Assembly: GCF_038005985.1 (NCBI RefSeq)
Contig: NZ_JBBOUI010000001.1
Location: forward strand, 417,501 to 481,500
Length of the DNA: 64,000 bases
DNA from: Solibacillus sp. FSL R7-0682
Lineage (GTDB): Bacteria; Bacillota; Bacilli; Bacillales_A; Planococcaceae
Direction: 5' to 3'
In this document: in pieces, positions 9,803-18,977 of the stretch
How positions within the stretch are numbered: the first letter of the stretch is position 1
How the letters are laid out: every line of letters begins with the position of its first letter
Notes under the pieces: generated by a model
Told to the model about the DNA's origin: nothing
Database searches by the model: none
The model's input: only the letters and a program-made list of their open reading frames with translations
Program-made: the position numbers and the translations under genes

Positions 9803-10717
9803 TTATTTAACCCATTCCGCTACTTGCGCTTTTGTACCAAAGACGAAGTGGTTAGGACGAGCTTCAATTACTTCCGCAGCTGGGTCATGATCCACGTGCT
9901 TGTATGGGATACGTACACGACTTTTCTCATACTCAGGGTTTGGCTGAGGAACAGCTGATAGTAATGATTTCGTATATGGGTGGATTGGATTGTTATAAAT
10001 CTCATCTGCAGAACCAAGTTCTAAAATCTTACCTCGATACATTACTGCGATACGGTCAGAAATGTATTTTACCATCGATAAGTCATGGGCAATGAATAAA
10101 TAAGTTAAGCCACGTTCTTTTTGAAGTTGTTTTAATAAGTTAACAACCTGTGCTTGTATCGATACGTCAAGAGCTGAAATCGGCTCATCGGCAATGATGA
10201 AGCTTGGATCTAAGCTAAGTGCACGTGCAATACCGATACGTTGACGTTGACCACCAGAAAACTCGTGGGCATAACGATTTGCATGTTCACGTGTTAAACC
10301 AACTGCTTCTAATAATTCGCCAACGCGTGCTTGGCGTTCTTTTTTATTTTTGTATAGACCATGAATTTCAAAGCCTTCTGCAATTAATTCACCAGCTGTC
10401 ATACGTGGATTCAACGATGCGTATGGATCCTGGAAAATCATCTGCATTTCTTTATTGAATTGCATTAATTCTTTACGTGATTTCATTTCTGAGATGTTTT
10501 TACCTTTGAACATAATTTGTCCTTCAGTAATATCGTAAAGACGGATAATTGAACGACCAGTTGTCGATTTACCACAACCAGATTCTCCAACTAAACCTAA
10601 TGTTTCACCTTCATAAACATCGAAGGAAATACCATCAATTGCTTTAATCGGCTGTTTTGCAGAACCGAAGTGTTGCTTTAAGCCTTTAACTTCTAAAATT
10701 TTCTTAGACATGTTCAT
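9803..10717 (-). CDS. oppF: Oligopeptide ABC transporter, ATP-binding protein OppF
   Basis: OppF is the second of the two ATPases powering oligopeptide import. The 304-residue protein has Walker A GESGCGKST, signature SGGQRQR, Walker B SFIIADEP and the C-terminal oligopeptide/dipeptide-transporter extension beginning HPYTKSLLSAVP. The start at 10717 is preferred: AGGAGGG lies 8 bases upstream, and only one base separates it from the oppD stop. It is the last gene of the oppABCDF operon and ends at a bidirectional terminator. Confidence 0.94.
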   Translation of the reverse strand: MNMSKKILEVKGLKQHFGSAKQPIKAIDGISFDVYEGETLGLVGESGCGKSTTGRSIIRLYDITEGQIMFKGKNISEMKSRKELMQFNKEMQMIFQDPYASLNPRMTAGELIAEGFEIHGLYKNKKERQARVGELLEAVGLTREHANRYAHEFSGGQRQRIGIARALSLDPSFIIADEPISALDVSIQAQVVNLLKQLQKERGLTYLFIAHDLSMVKYISDRIAVMYRGKILELGSADEIYNNPIHPYTKSLLSAVPQPNPEYEKSRVRIPYKHVDHDPAAEVIEARPNHFVFGTKAQVAEWVK

Positions 10718-10718
10718 G

Positions 10719-11765
10719 CTATTTGCCCTCCTGTTGATAGCCATCAATACGGCGAGCTACCGCATCAGGAAGTGGCATTTTTGGTGCATCAGGATGCAGT
10801 AACCACGTTTTTGCGAAATGTGTTTCGGAAACTTGGAACATTGGTGGTTCCATCTCAAAGTCAATTTTCATCGCAAATTCATTACGTGGTGCAAACGCAT
10901 CGCCCTTTGGTGGGTCGATTAAGTTTGGTGGTGAACCAGGAATTGCCATTAATAATTCATCCGTAGAGTTGTTTAAGTCCGGCATTGAACCTAGTAAGCC
11001 CCAAGTGTATGGGTGTTTTGGATTGTAGAAAATATCCTCTACTGTACCGTACTCAACAATTTGCCCTGCATACATTACTGCTACACGGTCAGCTACGTTT
11101 GCAACGACACCTAAGTCGTGGGTAATAAAAATGATAGACGTATTTGATTTCTTTTGAATTTCTTTCATTAATTCTAAAATTTGTGCTTGAATCGTTACAT
11201 CTAGTGCAGTCGTTGGCTCATCTGCGATTAACAGCTTTGGTTCAGCTGCAAGGGCGATAGCGATTACGACACGCTGACGCATACCACCTGATAATTCATG
11301 AGGATATGCTTTGTAACGTTTTTCAGGGAAGGGAATCCCTACTTGATCCAGTAGCTCTATTGCACGAGCTTTTGCTTCTTCACGTGATGTTACTTTTTTA
11401 TGCTTTAATATAACTTCCGTAATTTGCTTACCAATACGCATCGTCGGGTTTAAAGCAGTCATCGGATCTTGGAAAATCATTGCAATATCATTCCCGCGGA
11501 TGTTCATCATTTCTTTTTCTGTTAATGGAATAATGTTACGTCCATTGAAATTAATTTCTCCGCCAGCATAAATACCTGGTGGCTGTGGGATTAATTTCAT
11601 TAGGGCATTACTTGTTACTGATTTACCAGAACCAGATTCGCCAACGATAGCTAATGTTTCACCCTCGAATAATTCAAAGCTTACACCTCGTACGGCTTGT
11701 ACCACACCAGCGTACGTTTTGAAATTGATACGTAAGTCGTTTACTTCTAATACTTTTTTCTTCAT
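10719..11765 (-). CDS. oppD: Oligopeptide ABC transporter, ATP-binding protein OppD
   Basis: OppD pairs with OppF as the nucleotide-binding subunits. The 348-residue protein contains Walker A GESGSGKSV, signature LSGGMRQR, Walker B KLLIADEPTTALD and the C-terminal HPYTWGLLGSMP extension. The ATG at 11765 is chosen because AGGAG is 10 bases upstream; an in-frame GTG at 11774 sits too close to the Shine-Dalgarno. It is 14 bases after oppC. Confidence 0.94.
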   Translation of the reverse strand: MKKKVLEVNDLRINFKTYAGVVQAVRGVSFELFEGETLAIVGESGSGKSVTSNALMKLIPQPPGIYAGGEINFNGRNIIPLTEKEMMNIRGNDIAMIFQDPMTALNPTMRIGKQITEVILKHKKVTSREEAKARAIELLDQVGIPFPEKRYKAYPHELSGGMRQRVVIAIALAAEPKLLIADEPTTALDVTIQAQILELMKEIQKKSNTSIIFITHDLGVVANVADRVAVMYAGQIVEYGTVEDIFYNPKHPYTWGLLGSMPDLNNSTDELLMAIPGSPPNLIDPPKGDAFAPRNEFAMKIDFEMEPPMFQVSETHFAKTWLLHPDAPKMPLPDAVARRIDGYQQEGK

Positions 11766-11779
11766 AGCGTACACTCTCC

Positions 11780-12712
11780 TTATTTTCGTAATTTCGGATC
11801 AAGTGCGTCACGTAAGCCGTCTCCAACTGCGTTAAAGGCGAAGATCGTAATCGATATTAAAGCTGCCGGGAACAGCAGTCGCCATGGAGCAGATTGAAGT
11901 GCTTTGAAACCTTCAGAGGCCATCGTTCCCCAGCTGGCGATAGGAGCTTGAACCCCTAAACCTAAGTAACTTAAGAAACTCTCTGTGAAGATTGCACTTG
12001 GAATTGTCATTGTCATCGTTACTAAAATCGCACCCATTGCATTTGGAATAAGGTGACGCTTGATAATATGCCATTGGTTGGCACCTAGCGTACGAGCGGC
12101 TAAAACATACTCTTGGTTTTTAATTTTTAGTACTTCACTTCGTACGATACGTGCCATGTTTACCCAACCTGTAATCGAAAGGGCAATAATCATTGGAACT
12201 AAACCTGGCTCCATGATAACTAATAAAATAATAACTACTAATAAGTAAGGAATAGCAGTTAATACGTCAGCGATACGCATCATGATGTTATCAACACGTC
12301 CGCCTGAAAGACCTGCGATACTACCCCAAAGTACACCGATAATTAAATCGATAACTGCAGCCGTAATACCGATGAATAATGAAATTCGAGCACCTTCCCA
12401 TGCACGTACAAATAGGTCACGCGCAAGGTCATCTGTACCAAACCAAAAAGTACCAGATGGAGCAGAGTTATATAAGCCAACGTTTTGATCATACGTATAA
12501 GAAGAAAACACTGGAACGAAAATCGCCATTAACGTAATAATGACTAATAAAATCGAGCCAATAACAGCTAATTTATTATGAGAGAAGCGATAAAACACTT
12601 CTTTCCAATAAGACACTTGTTTTTTTGAAAGTTGGTCTGTATTGTTCGAGCGACCGACAACTTCAAACATTTCCGGTGATACTTTTGGAACTTGTTGTTC
12701 GTTTTGAGCCAT
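11780..12712 (-). CDS. oppC: Oligopeptide ABC transporter, permease OppC
   Basis: OppC is one of the two membrane subunits. The 310-residue protein has an N-terminal cytoplasmic region, a first membrane segment (LAVIGSILLVIITLMAIFV), the periplasmic-type loop FWFGTDDLARDLFVRAW and the EAA loop around AARTLGANQWHIIKRHLIPN. Its ATG shares one base with the oppB stop (TAATG), which indicates translational coupling. Confidence 0.94.
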   Translation of the reverse strand: MAQNEQQVPKVSPEMFEVVGRSNNTDQLSKKQVSYWKEVFYRFSHNKLAVIGSILLVIITLMAIFVPVFSSYTYDQNVGLYNSAPSGTFWFGTDDLARDLFVRAWEGARISLFIGITAAVIDLIIGVLWGSIAGLSGGRVDNIMMRIADVLTAIPYLLVVIILLVIMEPGLVPMIIALSITGWVNMARIVRSEVLKIKNQEYVLAARTLGANQWHIIKRHLIPNAMGAILVTMTMTIPSAIFTESFLSYLGLGVQAPIASWGTMASEGFKALQSAPWRLLFPAALISITIFAFNAVGDGLRDALDPKLRK

Positions 12713-13641
12713 TATTTTTTCGCTCCTTTCAATTTAATACGTGGATCAATCACGCTGTATAAAATATCTACAATTAATACAGCTACTAATAAAATTAATG
12801 AATAGAATACTGTTGTACCCATAATAACTGTATAGTCACGGTTCGTAATACTTGTTACGAAGTGACGACCAAGTCCAGGAACAGCAAAGATTTGTTCGAT
12901 TACGAAACTACCTGTAATAACCCCTGCAAAAAGAGGACCTAAATACGTAACTACTGGTAATAATGCATTACGTAATGAGTGCTTGAACACGATTGTCCAT
13001 TTACCAAGACCTTTTGCACGAGCTAGCTTTACATATTCACTATTATTTTGCTCTAGCATACTAGAACGCGTAAGCTTCGCAATGAAACCAGCATGTGTTA
13101 CAGCGATTGCTAGTGCAGGGAGAATTGTGTAGCTGAAGCCTTTCCAACCACTTACAGGGAACCAGCCCACCTTGAACGATAAATAATACTGAAATAAACC
13201 AGCTAAAATAAATGAAGGAACCGAAATCCCTAAAACGGCAATTATAGTAGCTGCATAGTCGGGGAATTTGTTGTGATATAGAGCAGAAACAACCCCTAGT
13301 AATACCCCAAGACCGATGGCTAATATCATTGCCTCTAAACCTAACGCAAGTGAAACAGGGAAACTCTCAGCGATAATGTCATTTGTCGAGCGCCCTTTAT
13401 ACTTCATTGATTCACCAAAGTCAAAAGTAAGTGTATCGACTAAATAATCTTTGTACTGAATATACCAAGGATTATCTAGGCCATATTTTGCGTTTAATTG
13501 TTCTTCAATTGCAGGAGGTAATTCGCGTTCACTTGTAAACGGACTACCTGGTGCTAGCTGCATTAAGAAGAATGTCGCTGTAATAATTAAGTACATTGCA
13601 AGAACGATATATAGTAATCGTTTAATAATGAATTTTAGCAA
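12712..13641 (-). CDS. oppB: Oligopeptide ABC transporter, permease OppB
   Basis: OppB is the other membrane subunit. The 309-residue protein starts MLKFIIKRLLYIVLAMYLII and carries the family FLMQLAPGSPF motif and the EAA loop YVKLARAKGLGKWTIVFKHS. A Shine-Dalgarno AGGAGG precedes the ATG. Between oppA and oppB lies a strong hairpin without a T-tract, so oppBCDF is probably expressed by partial read-through from oppA. Confidence 0.94.
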   Translation of the reverse strand: MLKFIIKRLLYIVLAMYLIITATFFLMQLAPGSPFTSERELPPAIEEQLNAKYGLDNPWYIQYKDYLVDTLTFDFGESMKYKGRSTNDIIAESFPVSLALGLEAMILAIGLGVLLGVVSALYHNKFPDYAATIIAVLGISVPSFILAGLFQYYLSFKVGWFPVSGWKGFSYTILPALAIAVTHAGFIAKLTRSSMLEQNNSEYVKLARAKGLGKWTIVFKHSLRNALLPVVTYLGPLFAGVITGSFVIEQIFAVPGLGRHFVTSITNRDYTVIMGTTVFYSLILLVAVLIVDILYSVIDPRIKLKGAKK

Positions 13642-13691
13642 TGTCCATACCTCCTTTTTATACTATTTTGAATATTTGTACATAATCATGA

Positions 13692-13729
13692 AAGGAGGTG
13701 TCTCAATATGCGCATTGGGACACCTCCTT
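13692..13729. other. Strong hairpin between oppA and oppB with a buried Shine-Dalgarno
   Basis: AAGGAGGTGTCTCAAT (13692-13707) pairs with ATTGGGACACCTCCTT (13714-13729), a 16-bp stem with one G-U and a 6-base loop. No T-tract follows on the minus strand, so it more likely stabilises the oppA message or limits polymerase than ends transcription. On the minus strand the left arm is a perfect AAGGAGGTG followed 5-6 bases later by ATG and a 9-codon ORF ending TGA. Confidence 0.75.
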
Positions 13730-13780
13730 CCTATATAATATGTCAATTTACAGCAAGCAAATTTACATAAAATAACTTAA

Positions 13781-15397
13781 TTATTTTACATCAACGTATT
13801 TTAAGTTGATGTTACCTAAAGCGTCTGGAGCCATGTTTTCAACATTGTCAGATACGACGTTTAAGTTTGTTTGGAAGTAAATTGGTGCTACTGGCATTTC
13901 TTCCATAAAGATTGCTTCTGCTTTTAATAGTAATTCTGTACGTTTTGCAGGATCAGTTTCAGTTGTAGAAGCTTTTAATAGGTCTGTATACTCTTGATTG
14001 CTCCAACCAGTTTGGTTGTTTCCGTTTTCAGCAGAGTTATACATTTCTAAGAATGAGTATGCATCGTTATAGTCAGCAGACCAACCTAGACGACCAATTT
14101 GGAAGTCACCGTTAGAAATTTTATCTAAATATACTTGCCATTCAGCATTGTCTAATTTTACTTTAATACCTAAGTTTGAAGTCCAGCCTTGTTGAATGAA
14201 TTGAGCAATTGCAGAGTGAGCTTCTGAAGTATTGTAAGAAACTTTTACTTCTAAATCAGCAGGACTAGCAAGACCTAATTCTTTAAGACCAGCTTCTAAA
14301 TATTTTTTCGCTTCTTCAAGGTTTGCATCTTTGAAGTAGCCTTCGTCATCACCAAATCCAGCTACTGAGTTTGGAACGATACCTAATGCAGGCTCTTGTT
14401 CACCTTTTACGATGTTTTTGATTAAGCTTTCACGATCGATTGATAATGCTAATGCTTTACGGATGTTTTCGTTAGCCATCACATCATCTTTTGTATTGAA
14501 CTTGTACCAGTAAATACCTGATAAAGAAGATACGTTTAATTTATCTTCAGATTTTAAGCGTTCAATTGAATCAAGAGCGATTGTACCATATGGAGCACCT
14601 AAGAAATCGATTTCATTATTATCGAACATTGTCATTTGAGTAGTTTCAGACTCTACCATTGCAATGTTAACAGTATCGATTTCTACTTTTTCTGCATCCC
14701 AGTAGTTTTCACTTTTTTCTAATACGATGTCACCAGAGTGGTTCCAAGTAGATAGTGTGTATGCACCGTTACCTACATAAGAATCTGCTTCTGTGTACCA
14801 TTTTGGGTTCGCTTCAGCAGTTGCTTTGTGAATTGGGAAGAACGTTTTAAATGCTGTTAACTCTAAGAAATATGGAGTTGGAGCATCTAATGTTACTTCT
14901 AATGTTTTTTCGTCAATTGCTTTAACTGCTACGTCTTCAGCAGTACCTGTACCATTGTTGTAGGCTTCAGCACCTTTGATTGGGTAAAGAATTGTTGAAT
15001 ATTCAGAAGCATTTTCTGGATTTAATGCCCATAACCAAGCGTAAGCGAAATCTTCAGCAGTTACTTTTTCACCATTTGACCATTGAGCATCACGGATTGT
15101 AAACGTGTACGTTAATAAATCTTCTGAAACAACATAGTCTTCAGCTGCTGCTAATACAGGCTCGCCATTTACCATTGTTGTTAATCCTTCGAATGTGTTT
15201 TCTAAGATTGCGCCAGAAGTTGTATCTGATGCTAATTGTGGGTGTAATGAAGGTGGTTCAGAAGTAATTAATAAGTTTAATTCCTTTTCACCATCACCAG
15301 ATGAAGTTGATTTTGTTTCTTCTTCTGCGCCACATGCTGCTAAAAATGCAGATAAAGATAGAGCTGTTGCAGATAATACGATTTTATTGCGTTTCAT
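13781..15397 (-). CDS. oppA: Oligopeptide-binding lipoprotein OppA
   Basis: OppA captures peptides outside the membrane and delivers them to OppBC. The 538-residue protein begins with a lipoprotein signal: basic MKRNK, a hydrophobic stretch and the lipobox LAAC with Cys22 as the lipidated residue. A Ser/Glu-rich linker leads to the SBP_bac_5 fold (NLLITSEPPSLHPQLASDTT; WSNGEKVTAEDFAYAWLWAL). AGGGGG lies about 7 bases upstream of the ATG. As the first gene of the operon, and followed by a stabilising hairpin, it is probably made in excess over the permease, as is usual for binding proteins. Confidence 0.95.
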   Translation of the reverse strand: MKRNKIVLSATALSLSAFLAACGAEEETKSTSSGDGEKELNLLITSEPPSLHPQLASDTTSGAILENTFEGLTTMVNGEPVLAAAEDYVVSEDLLTYTFTIRDAQWSNGEKVTAEDFAYAWLWALNPENASEYSTILYPIKGAEAYNNGTGTAEDVAVKAIDEKTLEVTLDAPTPYFLELTAFKTFFPIHKATAEANPKWYTEADSYVGNGAYTLSTWNHSGDIVLEKSENYWDAEKVEIDTVNIAMVESETTQMTMFDNNEIDFLGAPYGTIALDSIERLKSEDKLNVSSLSGIYWYKFNTKDDVMANENIRKALALSIDRESLIKNIVKGEQEPALGIVPNSVAGFGDDEGYFKDANLEEAKKYLEAGLKELGLASPADLEVKVSYNTSEAHSAIAQFIQQGWTSNLGIKVKLDNAEWQVYLDKISNGDFQIGRLGWSADYNDAYSFLEMYNSAENGNNQTGWSNQEYTDLLKASTTETDPAKRTELLLKAEAIFMEEMPVAPIYFQTNLNVVSDNVENMAPDALGNINLKYVDVK

Positions 15398-15751
15398 TAA
15401 ATTAACCCCCTAGAAAATCATGTAAATTAAATTTTCTGATAATATTTTGATGCGTTACTACAATATATCAAATTATTTTTAAGAAATATAGACTATAAAC
15501 AAAAAAATTTTTAAATCCTAACAAATAAAATAATTATGAAAATTCTAAAATATTTGATATGGAAAAAATTACATATAAGAAATATTAACTATACAAAAAT
15601 TTTCTTTTTTTTCATATATTATTTCTCGATAACACGCTTCATTTTGAAAATTCAAAATTGTTTTTACGTTAACATTTTAGACATATTTATCTTTCATTTA
15701 TTTTTAAAAACGTGCAAAATAGAGAAGAAGATACAAAAAGGAGGAAAAATA
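15398..15751. other. Very AT-rich divergent intergenic region (oppA / thioredoxin-like)
   Basis: This 354-bp stretch has very few G or C bases and carries the promoters of two divergent genes. An open frame from 15536 reads into the thioredoxin-like gene but has a low-complexity Lys/Ile/Phe composition and no Shine-Dalgarno, so I do not treat it as coding. I see no riboswitch or clear operator. Confidence 0.5.
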
Positions 15752-16309
15752 ATGAAATCAGAGCAACAATATTTTGAAGAAGGTAAACAAATTAAAGAAT
15801 ATATGGATAATATGTCCCAGTTAAAAGAATTAAGCTTTTCCATTTATAATCAATTTGTTCTTCCAGAAGACGGAGCATTTATTGAGCAGCTAAAGGAGGC
15901 CAATGTTCATATTTTAGCGATTACGGAAGACTGGTGTGGCGATGCGATGTTAAACAACCCGGTTATTCGTAAAGTAGCTGAAGCTGCAAATGTTGAAGTA
16001 CGCGCAGTACTGCGTGATGAAGATACAGATTTAATCGACCGCTACTTGACGAATGGTGGTCGAGCGATTCCAATTTACCTAGTGTTAAATGAAGCGGGGG
16101 AAGTAATTGCGAAGTGGGGGCCTCGTGCACCAGAGCTTCAACAATTTGTAACAGAAATGCGCTCGGCTTTACCGGAAAAGGAAAATCCAAGTTTTGAAGA
16201 GGCACAAAAAGCGATGTATGATCGCATGCGCCAGCAGTACACAGAAAATCCACAAATGTGGACAAATGTGTATGAGGATTTCAAAAAGGCGCTCTTAGAA
16301 AGTATATAA
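15752..16309 (+). CDS. Thioredoxin-like family protein (single-cysteine WCGD motif)
   Basis: This 185-residue cytoplasmic protein has a thioredoxin-like fold of the Thioredoxin_9 type. The active-site region reads ITEDWCGDAMLNNP, with Cys62 but no second cysteine in the CxxC position; RAIPIYLVLN supplies the cis-proline before beta-3. It may act as a monothiol reductase or bacillithiol-linked protein, but this is inference. AAAGGAGG stands 7 bases before the ATG at 15752, so the long upstream extension of the frame is rejected. It is monocistronic with its own terminator. Confidence 0.85.
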   Translation: MKSEQQYFEEGKQIKEYMDNMSQLKELSFSIYNQFVLPEDGAFIEQLKEANVHILAITEDWCGDAMLNNPVIRKVAEAANVEVRAVLRDEDTDLIDRYLTNGGRAIPIYLVLNEAGEVIAKWGPRAPELQQFVTEMRSALPEKENPSFEEAQKAMYDRMRQQYTENPQMWTNVYEDFKKALLESI

Positions 16310-16350
16310 GTTAGAAATTTTACGTACGCTCAAATATCTATGAATAAGAT

Positions 16351-16389
16351 AAAAAGTTCTTACTATATAATATAGTAGGAACTTTTTTA
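16351..16389 (+). terminator. Rho-independent terminator
   Basis: A 17-bp stem (AAAAAGTTCTTACTATA with TATAGTAGGAACTTTTT) has a 3-base loop and ends in TTTTTT, 40 bases after the thioredoxin-like gene. Confidence 0.88.
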
Positions 16390-16504
16390 ATGTTAGTACG
16401 TAATAAATGATAGAACATCGGGAGTGAAGTATTATTGCATTCCTAAAACAAACAAAAGTATACTTTGTATAGTGTTAAAAATTTGAAATCAGGATGAGAT
16501 AATT

Positions 16505-17446
16505 ATGAAAAGAGCGAGAATAATATACAATCCAACATCGGGTCGAGAAATTTTTAAAAAGCATCTTCCAGAAGTACTAGAAAAACTTGAAATAGCAGGC
16601 TATGAGGCGTCATGCCATGCAACAACAGGTGAAGGGGATGCAACGAAGGCAGCAATCGAGGCTGTGCGTCGTGAATTTGATATAGTAATCGCAGTTGGTG
16701 GAGATGGAACACTAAATGAAGTGGTTACGGGAATAAGTCAATGTGAAAATCGCCCGAAGTTAGGATTAATTCCAATGGGAACGACAAATGACTTTGCACG
16801 AGCAGTACGCATACCGCGCAAAATCGAAGAAGCACTAGAGATTATTATTGCAGGGGATACAATTCCAGTCGATGTAGGGCTATTAAATGAAGAACGTTAT
16901 TTCATAAATATTGCAGCAGGTGGACGTATTACTGAGCTTACATACGAGGTGCCAAGCAAGTTAAAAACGGTGCTAGGTCAGCTTGCGTATTATTTAAAAG
17001 CAATTGAAATGATTCCTTCAATTAAAGCAACTCATTTGAAAATTCAAATGGATGAAGAAGAATTTGATGGCAATGCAATGATGTTTTTATGTGGTCTCAC
17101 GAATTCAGTAGGGGGCTTCGAAAAAATTGCGCCCGATGCATCGATTAATGATGGACTATTTACAGTGATGATTTTAAAGGAATGTAATATTGCAGACTTT
17201 ATTCGAATCGCATCTCTTGCATTGCGTGGGGAGCATTTAAACGATGAGCGTGTCATCTATCGCAAGGCGAGTCGTGTCGTTGTGACGTCAGATGCGGATG
17301 TGCATTTAAATTTAGATGGCGAATATGGTGGCGATGCACCAGCAATCTTCCAAAATTTAAAGCGACATATTGAAGTATTTGTCCCAATTAATGAAATTCG
17401 AGAAATTGATTCCTCCTTAACAGGTAGTAAGATGCCCTTCCGCTAA
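16505..17446 (+). CDS. dgkB: Diacylglycerol/lipid kinase
   Basis: DgkB phosphorylates diacylglycerol released during lipoteichoic acid synthesis, returning it to phosphatidic acid. The 313-residue protein has the family start RIIYNPTSGREIFKKHL, the nucleotide-binding GGDGTLNEVV (GGDGT at 65-69), PMGTTNDFARA, and the Mg-site region IAPDASINDGLF. Length fits the B. subtilis enzyme (about 303). The Shine-Dalgarno is weak (CAGGATGAG). The LTA synthase at 54150 supplies the functional partner elsewhere in this window. As I recall, in B. subtilis dgkB sits close to the gat genes and rlmCD, whereas here large blocks separate them. Confidence 0.94.
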   Translation: MKRARIIYNPTSGREIFKKHLPEVLEKLEIAGYEASCHATTGEGDATKAAIEAVRREFDIVIAVGGDGTLNEVVTGISQCENRPKLGLIPMGTTNDFARAVRIPRKIEEALEIIIAGDTIPVDVGLLNEERYFINIAAGGRITELTYEVPSKLKTVLGQLAYYLKAIEMIPSIKATHLKIQMDEEEFDGNAMMFLCGLTNSVGGFEKIAPDASINDGLFTVMILKECNIADFIRIASLALRGEHLNDERVIYRKASRVVVTSDADVHLNLDGEYGGDAPAIFQNLKRHIEVFVPINEIREIDSSLTGSKMPFR

Positions 17447-17518
17447 AAAAGGAGCCCTTACTTCATAAACCGGTAGTTTGAGGAGATATCATCTTACAAA
17501 AAGAATAAGAAATAAAAC

Positions 17519-17557
17519 AAGCTTGTAAGGACTTATTTTGTCTTTGCAAGCTTTTTT
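17519..17557 (+). terminator. Rho-independent terminator of dgkB
   Basis: AAGCTTGTAAGGAC pairs with GTCTTTGCAAGCTT (14 bp, two G-U) across a 7-base loop, followed by TTTT. Confidence 0.88.
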
Positions 17558-17633
17558 ATGCGTTCAAATCGAATTGAGATGGGTATATTAGGCATAACGG
17601 CAACAGGCTAACTAGGTTAAGGAGGCAATGAAG

Positions 17634-18977
17634 GTGATTAATGAGTCTGCAGTATATTGGAGCCGCATTTTAACGGAGGTAACGTTATCCTTCCATATCA
17701 TTTATGCCACAATTGGTGTCGGTATCCCTATTTTTATCATGATTGCACAGTGGATTGGTATACGTAATAATGATGAGCATTATATTTTAATGGCGAGACG
17801 CTGGGCAAGAGGCTATGTAATTACAGTAGCAGTAGGTGTTGTAACGGGGACGGTAATCGGTTTGCAACTCTCTCTACTTTGGCCAAACTTTATGCAAACG
17901 GCGGGACAGTTAATTGCACTACCTCTGTTTATGGAGACCTTTGCATTTTTCTTTGAAGCAATATTTTTAGGAATATATTTATACACATGGGACCGATTTG
18001 AAAATCAAAAGAAGCATTTATTATTATTAATTCCTGTAGCGATTGGCGCATCAATGTCGGCCTTATTTATTACGATTTTAAATGCCTTTATGAACGCACC
18101 TCAAGGATTCGATATTGTCGATGGGAAGCTTATTAATATCCGTCCCCTTGTTGCAATGTTTAATCCCGCAATGCCGACAAAGGTTGCGCATGTATTAGTA
18201 ACGGCCTATATGACATGTGCGTTTATTCTTGCATCAATTGCAGCGTTCCGACTACTCCGTGGATCAAATCATATTTATCATAAAAAGGCGCTCTATTTAT
18301 TGATGAAACTAGGATTTATTTTTTCAGTAGCGACGGTTATTGTTGGTGATTTTTCAGGAAAGTATCTAGCCGAATATCAACCAGAAAAGCTTGCAGCAGC
18401 AGAATGGCATTTTGAAACTGGCCCAAGTGCATCGCTCGTTTTGTTTGGGATATTAGATGATGGTGAAGTGAAGTATGCAATTGAAATTCCTTATGCATTA
18501 AGTATATTAGCGTTTTCTAACCCAAAGGCAGAAGTTATTGGACTTGATCAATTTCCCGTAGATGAACACCCACCATACTATATTCATTATTTATTTGCTG
18601 TCATGGTGATGATCGGGACGTTCATGTTAGTAGTGGCGTTCATTTATTTACTTGCAATACGAAAAGGCTGGTTGTTTATAAGAACAAAGTGGTTCCGATG
18701 GATTGTTGTAGCTGGAGGTCCATTATCCATCATTGCAATTGAAGCGGGCTGGTGGCTTGCGGAGGTTGGTAGACAGCCATGGGTATTGCGCGGTATTATG
18801 CGCACGGAACAAGGCGCCACAACGAGTAACTACGTAGATTTGATGCTTGTACTATTTTCTGTATTGTATCTCATTTTAGCAGTAGGAAGTGTTGTTACAT
18901 TACGTCGTATGTTTAAAAACAACCCGATAGAAAAAGAAATTGCAGCAAGAGCAAGGAAGGGAGAGGGCATAGGATGA
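17634..18977 (+). CDS. ythA: Cytochrome bd-type menaquinol oxidase subunit I (YthA type)
   Basis: Subunit I binds the haems and oxidises menaquinol, reducing oxygen to water in the cytoplasmic membrane. The roughly 447-residue protein has the N-terminal haem-ligand region TLSFHIIYATIGVG, the second haem histidine in KVAHVLVTAYMT, and GRQPWVLRGIMRT. It is the short-Q-loop form found in Bacillales. I prefer the GTG at 17634, 8 bases from GGAGG; the ATG at 17628 is only 2 bases from the Shine-Dalgarno. The stop overlaps the start of subunit II by 4 bases (ATGA). The whole set matches B. subtilis ythAB rather than cydAB by size and order. Confidence 0.93.
   Translation: MINESAVYWSRILTEVTLSFHIIYATIGVGIPIFIMIAQWIGIRNNDEHYILMARRWARGYVITVAVGVVTGTVIGLQLSLLWPNFMQTAGQLIALPLFMETFAFFFEAIFLGIYLYTWDRFENQKKHLLLLIPVAIGASMSALFITILNAFMNAPQGFDIVDGKLINIRPLVAMFNPAMPTKVAHVLVTAYMTCAFILASIAAFRLLRGSNHIYHKKALYLLMKLGFIFSVATVIVGDFSGKYLAEYQPEKLAAAEWHFETGPSASLVLFGILDDGEVKYAIEIPYALSILAFSNPKAEVIGLDQFPVDEHPPYYIHYLFAVMVMIGTFMLVVAFIYLLAIRKGWLFIRTKWFRWIVVAGGPLSIIAIEAGWWLAEVGRQPWVLRGIMRTEQGATTSNYVDLMLVLFSVLYLILAVGSVVTLRRMFKNNPIEKEIAARARKGEGIG

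Noticed and set aside
15536-15751. Upstream extension of the thioredoxin-like frame
   Set aside because: It is low in complexity, rich in Ile, Lys and Phe, and lacks a ribosome site, while AAAGGAGG marks the start at 15752.
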